DNA from: CAWIVH01 sp963839475
Lineage (GTDB): Bacteria; Acidobacteriota; UBA6911
Length of the DNA: 64,000 nt
Direction of reading: 5' to 3'
Assembly (NCBI GenBank): GCA_963839475.1
Contig: CAWIVH010000015.1
Coordinates: 496,001 to 560,000 of the forward strand
Shown here: positions 51,317 to 59,417 of the stretch, piece by piece
Layout: each line of letters begins with the position of its first letter
How positions within the stretch are numbered: the first letter of the stretch is position 1
Notes under the pieces: generated by a model
What the model was told of the DNA's origin: nothing
The model's database searches: none
The model's input: the letters and a program-made list of their open reading frames with translations, nothing else
Position numbers and translations under genes: made by a program

Positions 51317-54300
51317 TTAGAAATAGAGCTTCAGCGCAAACTGGACCGTTCGAGCGTTGACCCCATTCATTTGAAGCCGGTAGAAGCTCCCATTTAAGTT
51401 TAGCTGCGAGGCCACGCAAGCCGGGCTAAAGGACCCTCGAGTGGTGGAAGCCCCGGGTACGCCGGGGACAGGGGTCGTGACTCCTCCCGGATCAGCTGTG
51501 GTGTTGCACACGCCCAAGGCTCCACCTGTTCCGGGAAGGTTGGCAATCGCCGTAGCAGTCGCCACACCATTCGCGCGTGCAATCAAAGCATCCCAGACGC
51601 CCTGCGCTCTTAGGTTGGCAAAACGATTCTGGACTCCCGGTATCGCCACATCGGCTGCTGTGATCAACGGATTCTGGGAGCCGGTAAGAATATCTCCACC
51701 AACTCCTTCCTGGCTGAGGGCCCTGTGGTTGAAAAGGTTGAAGAATTCGGCGCGGAACTCAATCAGCCGCGATTCCTGCTTGAAGGGGCGGAAGCGTTTG
51801 GTCACGCCGCCGTCCAATGTGTTCACCCAGGGGAGACGCAGCTGACTGAGGTTGCGCGCAGCATTCCCCGGAATACCCGGCTCGGGCCAGGCGAAGGCTC
51901 GGGGATTTACATAGGAAGTTGTCGCTGCGTTCTCCGGCGTCCAGTCGGGATTCCTCAGGGGCACCCCGAGGATGATGTCGGGTCGCATGGAACCCTGGAA
52001 GGTTCCCATGTCATAACTGTTCGACGATCCCAAACCAACCGAGACCGGATAGCCTGAGCGTGAACGGGCCAGGAAAGACATTTGCCAGTCGCCGACGATG
52101 GCATTCATAAACCCCGGCTGAGTCAGCCAGCGCTTGTTCTGCCCGAACGGCAATTCAACCAGGGTGACCAGGTTGAATACATGCGGGGTATCGTAACTTG
52201 AAACCGCCCGCTCGCTGCGACTGTTGTAAACATTCTGATTCCTCCGGATAGGAACCTGGAAACCTGATACGTCACCAGCCAGGTTGACGGTGGTGGCGGT
52301 GACGCCGCCGGAAGCATCGTCGACAGACTTGCTGTAGGTGTAGTTGAACCGGAACTGTAAGCCCTTGCTGAATCGCCGCTCGAGGTCCACCGAACCGGCA
52401 TGATAAGTGGAGGCGCGGTTTGTAGGATTGATCACATAGATGCCGGTACCGTAGCGCGCAGAAAATCCGGGAATGCTCTTTGAAGCGTACCCCACGAAGG
52501 GATTTTCAACGTTGAGTGCATACATCGGTCCGACGAGATGGGTTCCTCTCGATCCGGCGTAGTTGACCGTCACCACGGTGGACTTCATCACCTCGTATTG
52601 TGCGGTTAGGTTGTAATGTTGAATCACCGGCGTTTGGAAGTTTGGATCGCCGATGAAGGGTGCAGCGCGATAGCGGGGATCCTGGCGCACCGTACCGCCC
52701 TGGGTCGGGGTCGTAGTTGAATCCGGGCGGATCACTCCCGAGGACGGAGGGATATTTAAGGCCGGATCGGGGCGAATGATCGGGTTGTTGTAGCCGAACT
52801 GCATCGGAATACGAGGATCTGCGCAAATGGCCAAACCGCAGCTGATGTCCTTGATGTTCGGGGATCCTTCGTCGATGACTCCGGTGACGAGGCTGGGATT
52901 TCTATAGAAATAGGAGCCACCATAGCTCGTGCTCGAGGTCACCGTCTGTGACGCTATGATCGGGAGCGGCTCGCGGTCATTGCCCATCATGGAGGCATGA
53001 GTGAATCCATACCCTCCACGGATTACCAGCTTGCCGTCCTTGTTCCAGCCGAAGAACCGGGGAGTCCACGCGAAACCTAAGCGAGGCTCGAAGTCGAGCT
53101 TTTGCGGGTCCGTCAAATAGCGGGAGAGTCCATTCCGGCCGGACAACTCGAAGACGGGTGCCGGCGGCGCGGTCACGTTGGAAGGCAGGGGGGTGGAATA
53201 AAACTGGCCGGTCGCCGGGTTCGGAACCGGGCCAAACGGATTGGCCACGAAGGTTGAGGGATTGAGATTGATCTGTCCCTGGAAGTCGGCTTTCTCCCAT
53301 CGGGGCGATTGATATTGATATCGCAAGCCGATGTTGAAAGTCAGGTTGGGCCGGATTCTCCAATCGTCCTGGATATACGCACCAAGGTTCATCCAGCGGT
53401 AGTAATAGGGTGCGGAGAGGTTTTCGGATTGCAGCTGCAGGCCGGTCGGTATCCCCAGGAGAAAGCTGGCGAAAATGTCGCCGCCATTCGCCGTCCCGCT
53501 GGGGCAGATGGTAGTGGGAACCGATCCGCTGAACGGCGAAGCGTTGCACCAGCGGTCCTGTGTGTTATTGGCACCGAAATTGTAGCGGCCCCCCGCAAGC
53601 TGGCCATATCCCAGGTTGGCCTGGTTCAGCATGAGCAAGCTGGACTGCGCGCCGAATTTCAGGATGTGCCTGCCGCGTATCCAGGACAGATCATCAGAAA
53701 TCGAGTATGTATGTTCCGTATTTCTCCCGACATTCTGTGGATTGCGGGAGCCCAGCCGGTCCCAACTCCGGCCTCCACCGGCGTTGCTGGAATTTCGAGG
53801 CTGTCCACCGGCGAAAAAGTCAGCCGATCCGAAGCCGATCGCATTGGGAATTCCCAGTCCTGCCCCTCCGATGTTCAGATATTCCGAGGTCAGATCGCGG
53901 TTGATGAGATTGGACGGAAAGTCGCGGACAAACCGGCCGAAAATATAGCCGACCCTGAATTCGTTGATCAGATTGGGCCCGAAGGTCCCGGTCCAGCCCA
54001 GCAGGATCTGCCTCGCGTCCGCGGAGTCGCTGATATCCGTCAAGCCGATGGGCTCGCGGAAATACCTGTCATTGAAAATCGGCTGGGATGTGTAGCGGCC
54101 GTAGATCAGCTGATCCTTCATGATCCGGTGATCGAGGCGGATAGTGTACCGGTCATCCGTGACGTAAGTTCTTCGGGCATAGACGTAGTTGGCTCCTGCA
54201 TTGGGGTCTCCGTTACCGATAAAGTCCGTGTTCGGCCTCGGGTACAAATCCCGCGCGATCTTCTGGGCGACTTTGCTGACGTAGCTGACGCCGTTGGCGT

Positions 54301-55609
54301 CGACCAGGACACGCCCGCGCCGCGTCGGGTCCGGGTCATTGGGGTTGAATAGGTTGTTGCGGAAATCCATCAGGAAGCGCGGATTTGAAAGACTCACCGC
54401 CTGCGAGGCATTGAAATTTGGATTGGGAAGCTGGATCAGCGTGCCGTCGGACAGCTTCGCATATTGCTGATAAAGGAGAGCGAGAGGCTGAGGCGTTGTT
54501 CCTGCCGCAGAGTTATACACCAGGGATTTGCTGAAGTCCCCGTTCAATTCAAGGTCGGTTGGAACCCGGACATATTGCAGGGTCAGGTCGGAAACCAGCT
54601 GCCGTGTCGGCTCGTAGGAGGCGAAAAACCAGGTTCGGTCCTTTCCATCATATAATCCCGGTATTTTCACCGGTCCGCCGCCATAGGCTCCGAGCTGCTG
54701 GCGCCTCAATGGCGGCCGGGCGTCATAGTTGAAGGCCGCCGGGCGGGTTGCATTGAACGGGTTGGCGGTCAACGCTTTCTGGCGGTGGTACCAGAAAGCC
54801 CCGCCGTGAAAATCGTTGGTTCCCGTCTTGGTGGTTTGTTGAATGATGGCGCCGCCGGCCTGGCTGTATTGAGCCGAATAGTTCGATTCCAGTACGGTGA
54901 ACTCCTGGATGGTGTCGGGTGTGAATGAAACCGCGGTTCGGCCGAGTGCGAGGCTGGTGACATTGACTCCATCGGCATAAAATTGGGTGGACCCGGGGCG
55001 GCCGCCATTGATGTTGAGCTCGCGCCCCGCGATGACTTCGGCATTGCTACCGCCGGAATTGGCATATTCTGAACCCGCGTCGCCGCTGGCACCCGGCAGA
55101 GTCAAGGCCAGGGCCAGAGTATTCCGCCCATTGAGCGGTAGGTCGGAAATAACGCGCTGTTCCACGTTCTTGGTCATGGTCCCGCTCTCAGTCTGAAGGA
55201 GCGGGGCCTCCGCAGAGACATTCACCGTGTCCGATAGGTCACCGACTTGGAGGGTTACGGAGACGGATGTGTCGGATGATGTGTCGACCTTCAGGCCCTT
55301 GATGACGGCGGTCTTGAATCCTTTCAATTCGGCCGTCAGATCATAGGTCACAGGGCGCAGGCTGGTGGCCCGGAAGGTCCCTTCCTCATTGCTGATGACG
55401 CTGACACTGCTGTTGGTTCCGATGTCCAATATTCTAATCGTGACACCGGGAATTGCGCCTCCGGAAGCATCGCGGACGTGGCCGCTTATCGATCCGAAGT
55501 TTGATTGGGAATAGAGAACGTTGATAGGCACGAAAACCAGGAGCAGGAGACTGGCCTGGACCAAAGTGCGTCCTGATTTTCTTAACAATAATCCATGGAT
55601 GGCGCTCAT
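51317..55609 (-). CDS. Oar-type TonB-dependent receptor (second)
   Basis: A 1430-residue outer-membrane receptor. Signal peptide about 1-34. A carboxypeptidase-regulatory-like domain (about 40-120; ISGHVRDASGGAIPGVTIRI) is followed by a plug (about 130-260; VISDLPLNGRNTLALALTLPGA, TQFYADGVNVTSLALG) and a long barrel that ends at the terminal FALKLYF, as expected for an outer-membrane barrel. Compared with the first receptor it is longer in the barrel and has no C-terminal extension. GGGAG lies just before the ATG at 55609. It is divergent from a GntR/FCD regulator across a 181-bp region that holds a nested palindrome, so its expression is likely controlled by a small carboxylate or sugar acid. 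The ligand is unknown. Confidence 0.92.
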   Translation of the reverse strand: MSAIHGLLLRKSGRTLVQASLLLLVFVPINVLYSQSNFGSISGHVRDASGGAIPGVTIRILDIGTNSSVSVISNEEGTFRATSLRPVTYDLTAELKGFKTAVIKGLKVDTSSDTSVSVTLQVGDLSDTVNVSAEAPLLQTESGTMTKNVEQRVISDLPLNGRNTLALALTLPGASGDAGSEYANSGGSNAEVIAGRELNINGGRPGSTQFYADGVNVTSLALGRTAVSFTPDTIQEFTVLESNYSAQYSQAGGAIIQQTTKTGTNDFHGGAFWYHRQKALTANPFNATRPAAFNYDARPPLRRQQLGAYGGGPVKIPGLYDGKDRTWFFASYEPTRQLVSDLTLQYVRVPTDLELNGDFSKSLVYNSAAGTTPQPLALLYQQYAKLSDGTLIQLPNPNFNASQAVSLSNPRFLMDFRNNLFNPNDPDPTRRGRVLVDANGVSYVSKVAQKIARDLYPRPNTDFIGNGDPNAGANYVYARRTYVTDDRYTIRLDHRIMKDQLIYGRYTSQPIFNDRYFREPIGLTDISDSADARQILLGWTGTFGPNLINEFRVGYIFGRFVRDFPSNLINRDLTSEYLNIGGAGLGIPNAIGFGSADFFAGGQPRNSSNAGGGRSWDRLGSRNPQNVGRNTEHTYSISDDLSWIRGRHILKFGAQSSLLMLNQANLGYGQLAGGRYNFGANNTQDRWCNASPFSGSVPTTICPSGTANGGDIFASFLLGIPTGLQLQSENLSAPYYYRWMNLGAYIQDDWRIRPNLTFNIGLRYQYQSPRWEKADFQGQINLNPSTFVANPFGPVPNPATGQFYSTPLPSNVTAPPAPVFELSGRNGLSRYLTDPQKLDFEPRLGFAWTPRFFGWNKDGKLVIRGGYGFTHASMMGNDREPLPIIASQTVTSSTSYGGSYFYRNPSLVTGVIDEGSPNIKDISCGLAICADPRIPMQFGYNNPIIRPDPALNIPPSSGVIRPDSTTTPTQGGTVRQDPRYRAAPFIGDPNFQTPVIQHYNLTAQYEVMKSTVVTVNYAGSRGTHLVGPMYALNVENPFVGYASKSIPGFSARYGTGIYVINPTNRASTYHAGSVDLERRFSKGLQFRFNYTYSKSVDDASGGVTATTVNLAGDVSGFQVPIRRNQNVYNSRSERAVSSYDTPHVFNLVTLVELPFGQNKRWLTQPGFMNAIVGDWQMSFLARSRSGYPVSVGLGSSNSYDMGTFQGSMRPDIILGVPLRNPDWTPENAATTSYVNPRAFAWPEPGIPGNAARNLSQLRLPWVNTLDGGVTKRFRPFKQESRLIEFRAEFFNLFNHRALSQEGVGGDILTGSQNPLITAADVAIPGVQNRFANLRAQGVWDALIARANGVATATAIANLPGTGGALGVCNTTADPGGVTTPVPGVPGASTTRGSFSPACVASQLNLNGSFYRLQMNGVNARTVQFALKLYF

Positions 55610-55676
55610 GTTGAACTCCCTGCCGTCGTGACCTCAAGCCATGATAAAAACAGCTACGAATGAGAAAATGTAGACA

Positions 55677-55711
55677 ATGTATTCGCATAATTGTATACAG
55701 TAAGAATACAT
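55677..55711. promoter_or_regulatory. Candidate GntR/FCD operator: nested palindrome
   Basis: An inner palindrome TTGTATACAG (55691-55700) is flanked by ATGTATTC (55677-55684) and GAATACAT (55704-55711), which are perfect complements. FCD-type GntR regulators bind short T-x-G-T ... A-C-x-A palindromes, and the site lies between the divergent receptor (start 55609) and regulator (start 55791). Its assignment to that regulator is an inference. Confidence 0.6.
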
Positions 55712-55790
55712 AAATTAGGTAAAGAAAAATTGCATAATACGCACGGCTTCGGAGAGCCGCCCCCCCGAAGTTTTTTGGAGCGCCGATCAA

Positions 55791-56498
55791 ATGACCAAAC
55801 GGATCGCCGAAACCGAAGAAAAAACCGATGGAAAAAGCCTGGAGCAAGGCCACCGGCCAGGCAGTGAGCTGATGTCCCAGAAACTTTATACAACGCTCAA
55901 GCGGGACATTGTGACCTGCCGGATCCGGCCCGGATCGCCCCTTACCGAGGCCTGGCTCTGCAACCGATACGGCGCCAGCCGGACGGTGGTGCGTGATGCC
56001 TGCCTGCGTCTCTCCAAGGATGAGCTGCTCGGATGGGTGCCCAACAAGGGGCACCATGTCACCGAAATCACCATGCAGGACATGAACGAATGGTTCGAGT
56101 TGAGGGGCATTCTCGAGGCCGGCACCGCGGAGCTGGCTTCAGAACGGGCGCGCCCGGAGCAGATCCGCGAAGCCGAGAAGCTCGCGCGGGCGACTTACAA
56201 AGCTGGCGATAAGCAAAGCTATGTTGATTTCCTGGAACTAAATCACAACTTCCATGTCTTGCTGGCGGAGATGGGAGGTAACCGCCGTCTGTTCGACCAG
56301 CTGGATCACGTGCTGATCCACTTCGCGCGCTTCTCCTACCTGACCATGGCCGCCGATTCCTACTCCGCCAGCGTCGTTCAGGAGCACTGCCAGGTCCTTG
56401 ACTCCATTCGCAAAGGAGATCCGAAAAGGGCACGGCAAGCGACCCTCGAGCACATCAGGTTGTCCAAGGAACGCGCGGTGCGCTATTTCCTCGGCTGA
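55791..56498 (+). CDS. GntR-family regulator with FCD domain
   Basis: A 235-residue transcription factor. After a 30-residue polar extension, the winged helix (about 32-95; TLKRDIVTCRIRPGSPLTE, RYGASRTVVRDACLRLSKDEL, GWVPNKGHHVTE) is followed by an all-helical FCD effector domain (about 105-228; FELRGILEAGTAELASERA, LNHNFHVLLAEMGGNRRL, QEHCQVLDSIRKGDPKRARQ). FCD regulators usually bind carboxylates or sugar acids. The first metal-type position, commonly Asp in DxxFH, reads N here (NHNFH). GGAG lies 9 bases ahead of the ATG at 55791. It is divergent from the large TonB-dependent receptor and probably controls it via the palindrome at 55677-55711. Confidence 0.92.
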   Translation: MTKRIAETEEKTDGKSLEQGHRPGSELMSQKLYTTLKRDIVTCRIRPGSPLTEAWLCNRYGASRTVVRDACLRLSKDELLGWVPNKGHHVTEITMQDMNEWFELRGILEAGTAELASERARPEQIREAEKLARATYKAGDKQSYVDFLELNHNFHVLLAEMGGNRRLFDQLDHVLIHFARFSYLTMAADSYSASVVQEHCQVLDSIRKGDPKRARQATLEHIRLSKERAVRYFLG

Positions 56499-56533
56499 TG
56501 ACATCAGGTAAACGCTTGCCATCATTGCGTTCT

Positions 56534-57511
56534 TTAGCCGTCGAAATGTTCCTGCATGCGGCCCGCCTGGGCCTGTGATTCCGTGTTTCTTTTCCAGTCT
56601 TCCAACCCGGGTCCCTTGAGCCGCAAAGCCCGCTTCCTCAACGCTTCCATGTCCGCCTCGGGCAGAGGTTTGAAGCTTTTTGCGATGCGCACATCGTCTT
56701 CGAGCTGCCCGATGGTGGTGCAGCCGACTGCCGTGCAATGAATCGGGAGTGTGAGAACGTAGGACAGGCAATCCCTGGCGCCGAAAGACTGGAGCAATTT
56801 CGCATTTCCAAAATTTTTCATCCCCTGGATGCCCAGTCCGCGCTCGACGGCTACGGGCAAAACCTGTTTTTCGAAGCTTAAATAATGCGGGTCCGCGATG
56901 TTGAGCGGCATCAGGATGGTGTCGAACTTGTCATAAACCCGGAGCATTTCCAGGTGTACTGCCGGGTCGCGGTGTCCGGTAAACCCAATAAATCGGCATT
57001 TGCCTGCTTTCTTAGCCGCTTCGAAAGCCTCGATAGCTCCTCCGGGCCCGAAGATTTGTTCGACCTCTTCCTTCGTGTTCACCTGGTGGATTTGCCACAG
57101 ATCGAGGTAATCAGTTTTGAGACTTTTGAGAGAGAGATGAAGATCCCGTTCAGCCTCCACGGCCTTGCGCAGGTGGCTTTTGGAGGTGATGAAGACTTGC
57201 TTCCGGAAAGGCGGCAGCACCTGGCCGTAGATTTCCTCCGAATGCCCGTTCCAGTAAATGCGGGCAGAATCGAAATAGTTGATTCCGAGGTCACAGGCCC
57301 GCAGAACGACCGCTTTTGCCTCTTCAGCTCCCGCCAATCCGAGGCGACCTCCGGCCTGACCGATAACAGTCAGATCCTGGCCGGTCTTGCCGAACCGGCG
57401 CCTGGGGATATCGCCCGGCTTGACCTGGCCGCCTTCATTGGATTGCCCGACGTTCGATAACGCCGCGGCGCTTCCACATAGGAGGCTGCCGATAAAATTC
57501 CTTCGTCTCAT
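56534..57511 (-). CDS. Aldo/keto reductase with an N-terminal leader
   Basis: A 325-residue oxidoreductase. The leader MRRRNFIGSLLCGSAAALSN is Tat-like but short. The body has RRRFGKTGQDLTVIG and the expected tetrad: Asp in NYFDSARIY, Tyr in the same segment, Lys in FITSKSH and His in IHQVNTKEE. The later part has CRFIGFTGHRDPAVH and RIAKSFKPLPEADMEALRKR. It should reduce aldehydes or keto-sugars with NADPH. A GGAAGGA site lies before the ATG at 57511. It is convergent with the GntR gene, 35 bp apart. If exported it would need a tightly bound cofactor; the signal may also be a false positive. Confidence 0.87.
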   Translation of the reverse strand: MRRRNFIGSLLCGSAAALSNVGQSNEGGQVKPGDIPRRRFGKTGQDLTVIGQAGGRLGLAGAEEAKAVVLRACDLGINYFDSARIYWNGHSEEIYGQVLPPFRKQVFITSKSHLRKAVEAERDLHLSLKSLKTDYLDLWQIHQVNTKEEVEQIFGPGGAIEAFEAAKKAGKCRFIGFTGHRDPAVHLEMLRVYDKFDTILMPLNIADPHYLSFEKQVLPVAVERGLGIQGMKNFGNAKLLQSFGARDCLSYVLTLPIHCTAVGCTTIGQLEDDVRIAKSFKPLPEADMEALRKRALRLKGPGLEDWKRNTESQAQAGRMQEHFDG

Positions 57512-57655
57512 GGCATTCCTTCCGAGGGATAGAATAACCCGGTCTGGGGATTCCGGACCGGCATCATCCGGGAATACTGTTTTAAAGTCGCGATCTAATT
57601 CCTATTTTTTCTTGTCTCCAATATGGATCCTGTGCCGCCCCGCGGTCTGGAGTGG

Positions 57656-58165
57656 TCATGGTTCGGGCACAAACGAATGCCAAGTCAGCCGCCACCCTTC
57701 GCTGCCTGCCCCCGCCGCCTCGAAAAAAGGCAAATAAAGGATTGGGCTCCGGTAATCCAATTGCAGCTGGAAGGCTGGACCCATGAAGCCGTCCGGCGCC
57801 TTGGCGGCAACAAACCTTTCTGCCGCATTTTGAGGCAGCCGGATGGTTTCCTCCCGCTTGTATCCATCGATGAGCCTGGTTGCATACACCAATGGCCCGC
57901 ATTCCATGGAAAAATAGTCGGTCCGTGAAATTTCCCGCGTTCCATCCTGGACGGTCCTATTGGATTGGACCACTATCTTCGGTTTCATCGGGAATTCAAT
58001 CACGACCCTGTCGGACTCCGCCCATGTGCGTGAAATCGTGAAATATCGTCCCGGGAGCACCTCCCCTTTTGCCAGGGTTCCGTTGACCGAGACCGAGGTG
58101 CCGGCCGCCCATGATGGGATCCTGAGAGACAGGGGCAACGCAGCGGCTTTTCTATCATACCTGCG
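57656..58165 (-). pseudogene. Remnant of a GH127-type (beta-L-arabinofuranosidase-like) gene, C-terminal part only
   Basis: The frame, preceded by a stop at 58166-58168, begins abruptly in LPLSLRIPSWAAG and continues VSVNGTLAKGEVLPGRYFTI, RTWAESDRVVIEFPM, MECGPLVYATRLIDG, typical of the C-terminal beta region of DUF1680/GH127 enzymes. The catalytic N-terminal (alpha/alpha)6 barrel is entirely missing; the family is about 600-650 residues long. There is no ribosome site or ATG at the break. The neighbour on the same strand is another remnant (58214-58309), so this is a site of gene decay or deletion. Confidence 0.7.
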
Positions 58166-58213
58166 CTAATTCCCGATAGGGCGATTCCTATTAAAGGCCC
58201 CTAAAAAAACCGG

Positions 58214-58309
58214 TCAGTGTTTTTGCGACTTCTGTTCAAAATCCCGCGGATTGAGGCGGTTGTTTATCGCGATTTTCGTGATGACCACCTCCTCATGAAT
58301 GGTAAGGTT
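58214..58309 (-). pseudogene. Tail remnant of a paralogue of the LolA-like protein encoded at 62036
   Basis: Read on the minus strand, 31 codons and a stop give TIHEEVVITKIAINNRLN then PRDFEQKSQKH. The intact neighbour at 62036 ends KIYEELFITKIEINHHLN then PQDFEQKPRKR. The match stops abruptly upstream, so only the final ~28 codons survive. A duplicated gene copy has been nearly removed, or a rearrangement ended in it. Confidence 0.75.
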
Positions 58310-58448
58310 CGTCCGTTTCGGTTAATGCGGATGGGTTCGTACGGCCTGTTATTCTTTTTCGCTCGCAGGCTCATCCGGTAGTGGGCTTATAATGGCAATT
58401 CCCGCGGATGCCCGCAGGGGCAGTGTAAATCGAAGGAGACAGAGAGCC

Positions 58449-59342
58449 ATGAAAGGTCTTCGGCATTGTTCCCGAAACATAATATGGAACCCGTTGGCCC
58501 CTGCCGCATTAATTCTTCTGTGCGCCTCCAGCCTTTGGGCACAGAATCTGAACCAGGAAGGGCAAACAGGGATTTTCTTTACGACGTTCGCTTACACGGC
58601 ACCCTCGCCAAAAGGCAGCATCGGCAAGCCGGTTTTGGGTTATCACTATCTGGCTGCCGGGGAAGTGATCGGCGATTTCCACACTGCTTCCGTCACCGTG
58701 GGAATGCTGGACCGTGTGGAATTCGGTTACACACGCAATTTTCACAGATCGGGTGACACCCCTGGCTTGAGCCCGCTGTGGAAAGACGGCTTTAATATTT
58801 TGCACTCCAAAGTGAATTTGATCCGTGAAAACCAGAGCAAACAGAAATGGGTGCCTGCAATCTCTGCCGGATTTGTGGCTCGCCTTCAAGACTCGAATGT
58901 CAGTGGCGCCGTCGTCAGTTCGACACAACAGTACAATAATGCCGATTTCTATCTGGTAGCGACCAAAACAGTCATGGCGAAGGCAATGCCCGTGATCATG
59001 ACCTTTGGCTGCAAGGCAACCAACGCGTCGCTTTTGGGGTTATCGGGGCTCGCGCCCGACTACGAAGCCCGCCTGTTCGGTTCGTTGGTATTTGGTTTAA
59101 AGGGACCTGGCAAGACCAAATTTGCACTGGCCACGGAGGTCCTGCAGAATCCGAATGACATCAAGAACGTTCCTGGTGTATCCATTCCGACTTCAATTGT
59201 TTATGCCTTGCGCTTCATTCCGCTGGAAAAAACCAAAATCAACATCGACATGGGAATCGCGCAAACGGTGGGCAAGGTGGCGCCGGGTGTTGATCTGAAA
59301 GCGCGGTGTCGCTTCGGCATGGGCATCTCTTATGCCTTTTAG
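58449..59342 (+). CDS. DUF3034-like outer-membrane beta-barrel protein
   Basis: A 297-residue protein. Signal peptide about 1-34 (ends LWAQ). The mature part alternates short amphipathic strands and ends in ISYAF, with an aromatic last residue, as barrels do. Segments SVTVGMLDRVEFGYTRNF, YNNADFYLVATKTVMAKAMP and DYEARLFGSLVFGL resemble DUF3034 proteins, which are porin-like and of unknown substrate. The start at 58449 has an AAGGAGA site 15 bp away and fits the signal peptide; the form from 58392 is rejected. It is convergent with the FtsX-type permease gene, with a gap of 75 bp. Confidence 0.72.
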   Translation: MKGLRHCSRNIIWNPLAPAALILLCASSLWAQNLNQEGQTGIFFTTFAYTAPSPKGSIGKPVLGYHYLAAGEVIGDFHTASVTVGMLDRVEFGYTRNFHRSGDTPGLSPLWKDGFNILHSKVNLIRENQSKQKWVPAISAGFVARLQDSNVSGAVVSSTQQYNNADFYLVATKTVMAKAMPVIMTFGCKATNASLLGLSGLAPDYEARLFGSLVFGLKGPGKTKFALATEVLQNPNDIKNVPGVSIPTSIVYALRFIPLEKTKINIDMGIAQTVGKVAPGVDLKARCRFGMGISYAF

Positions 59343-59417
59343 CGACGTGCCGGACGTCCCAAAACTGTCTCTGTTTCCGGCGCAGGGATCGGATACTGGT
59401 GAGCGGGTTTTGCGGCC

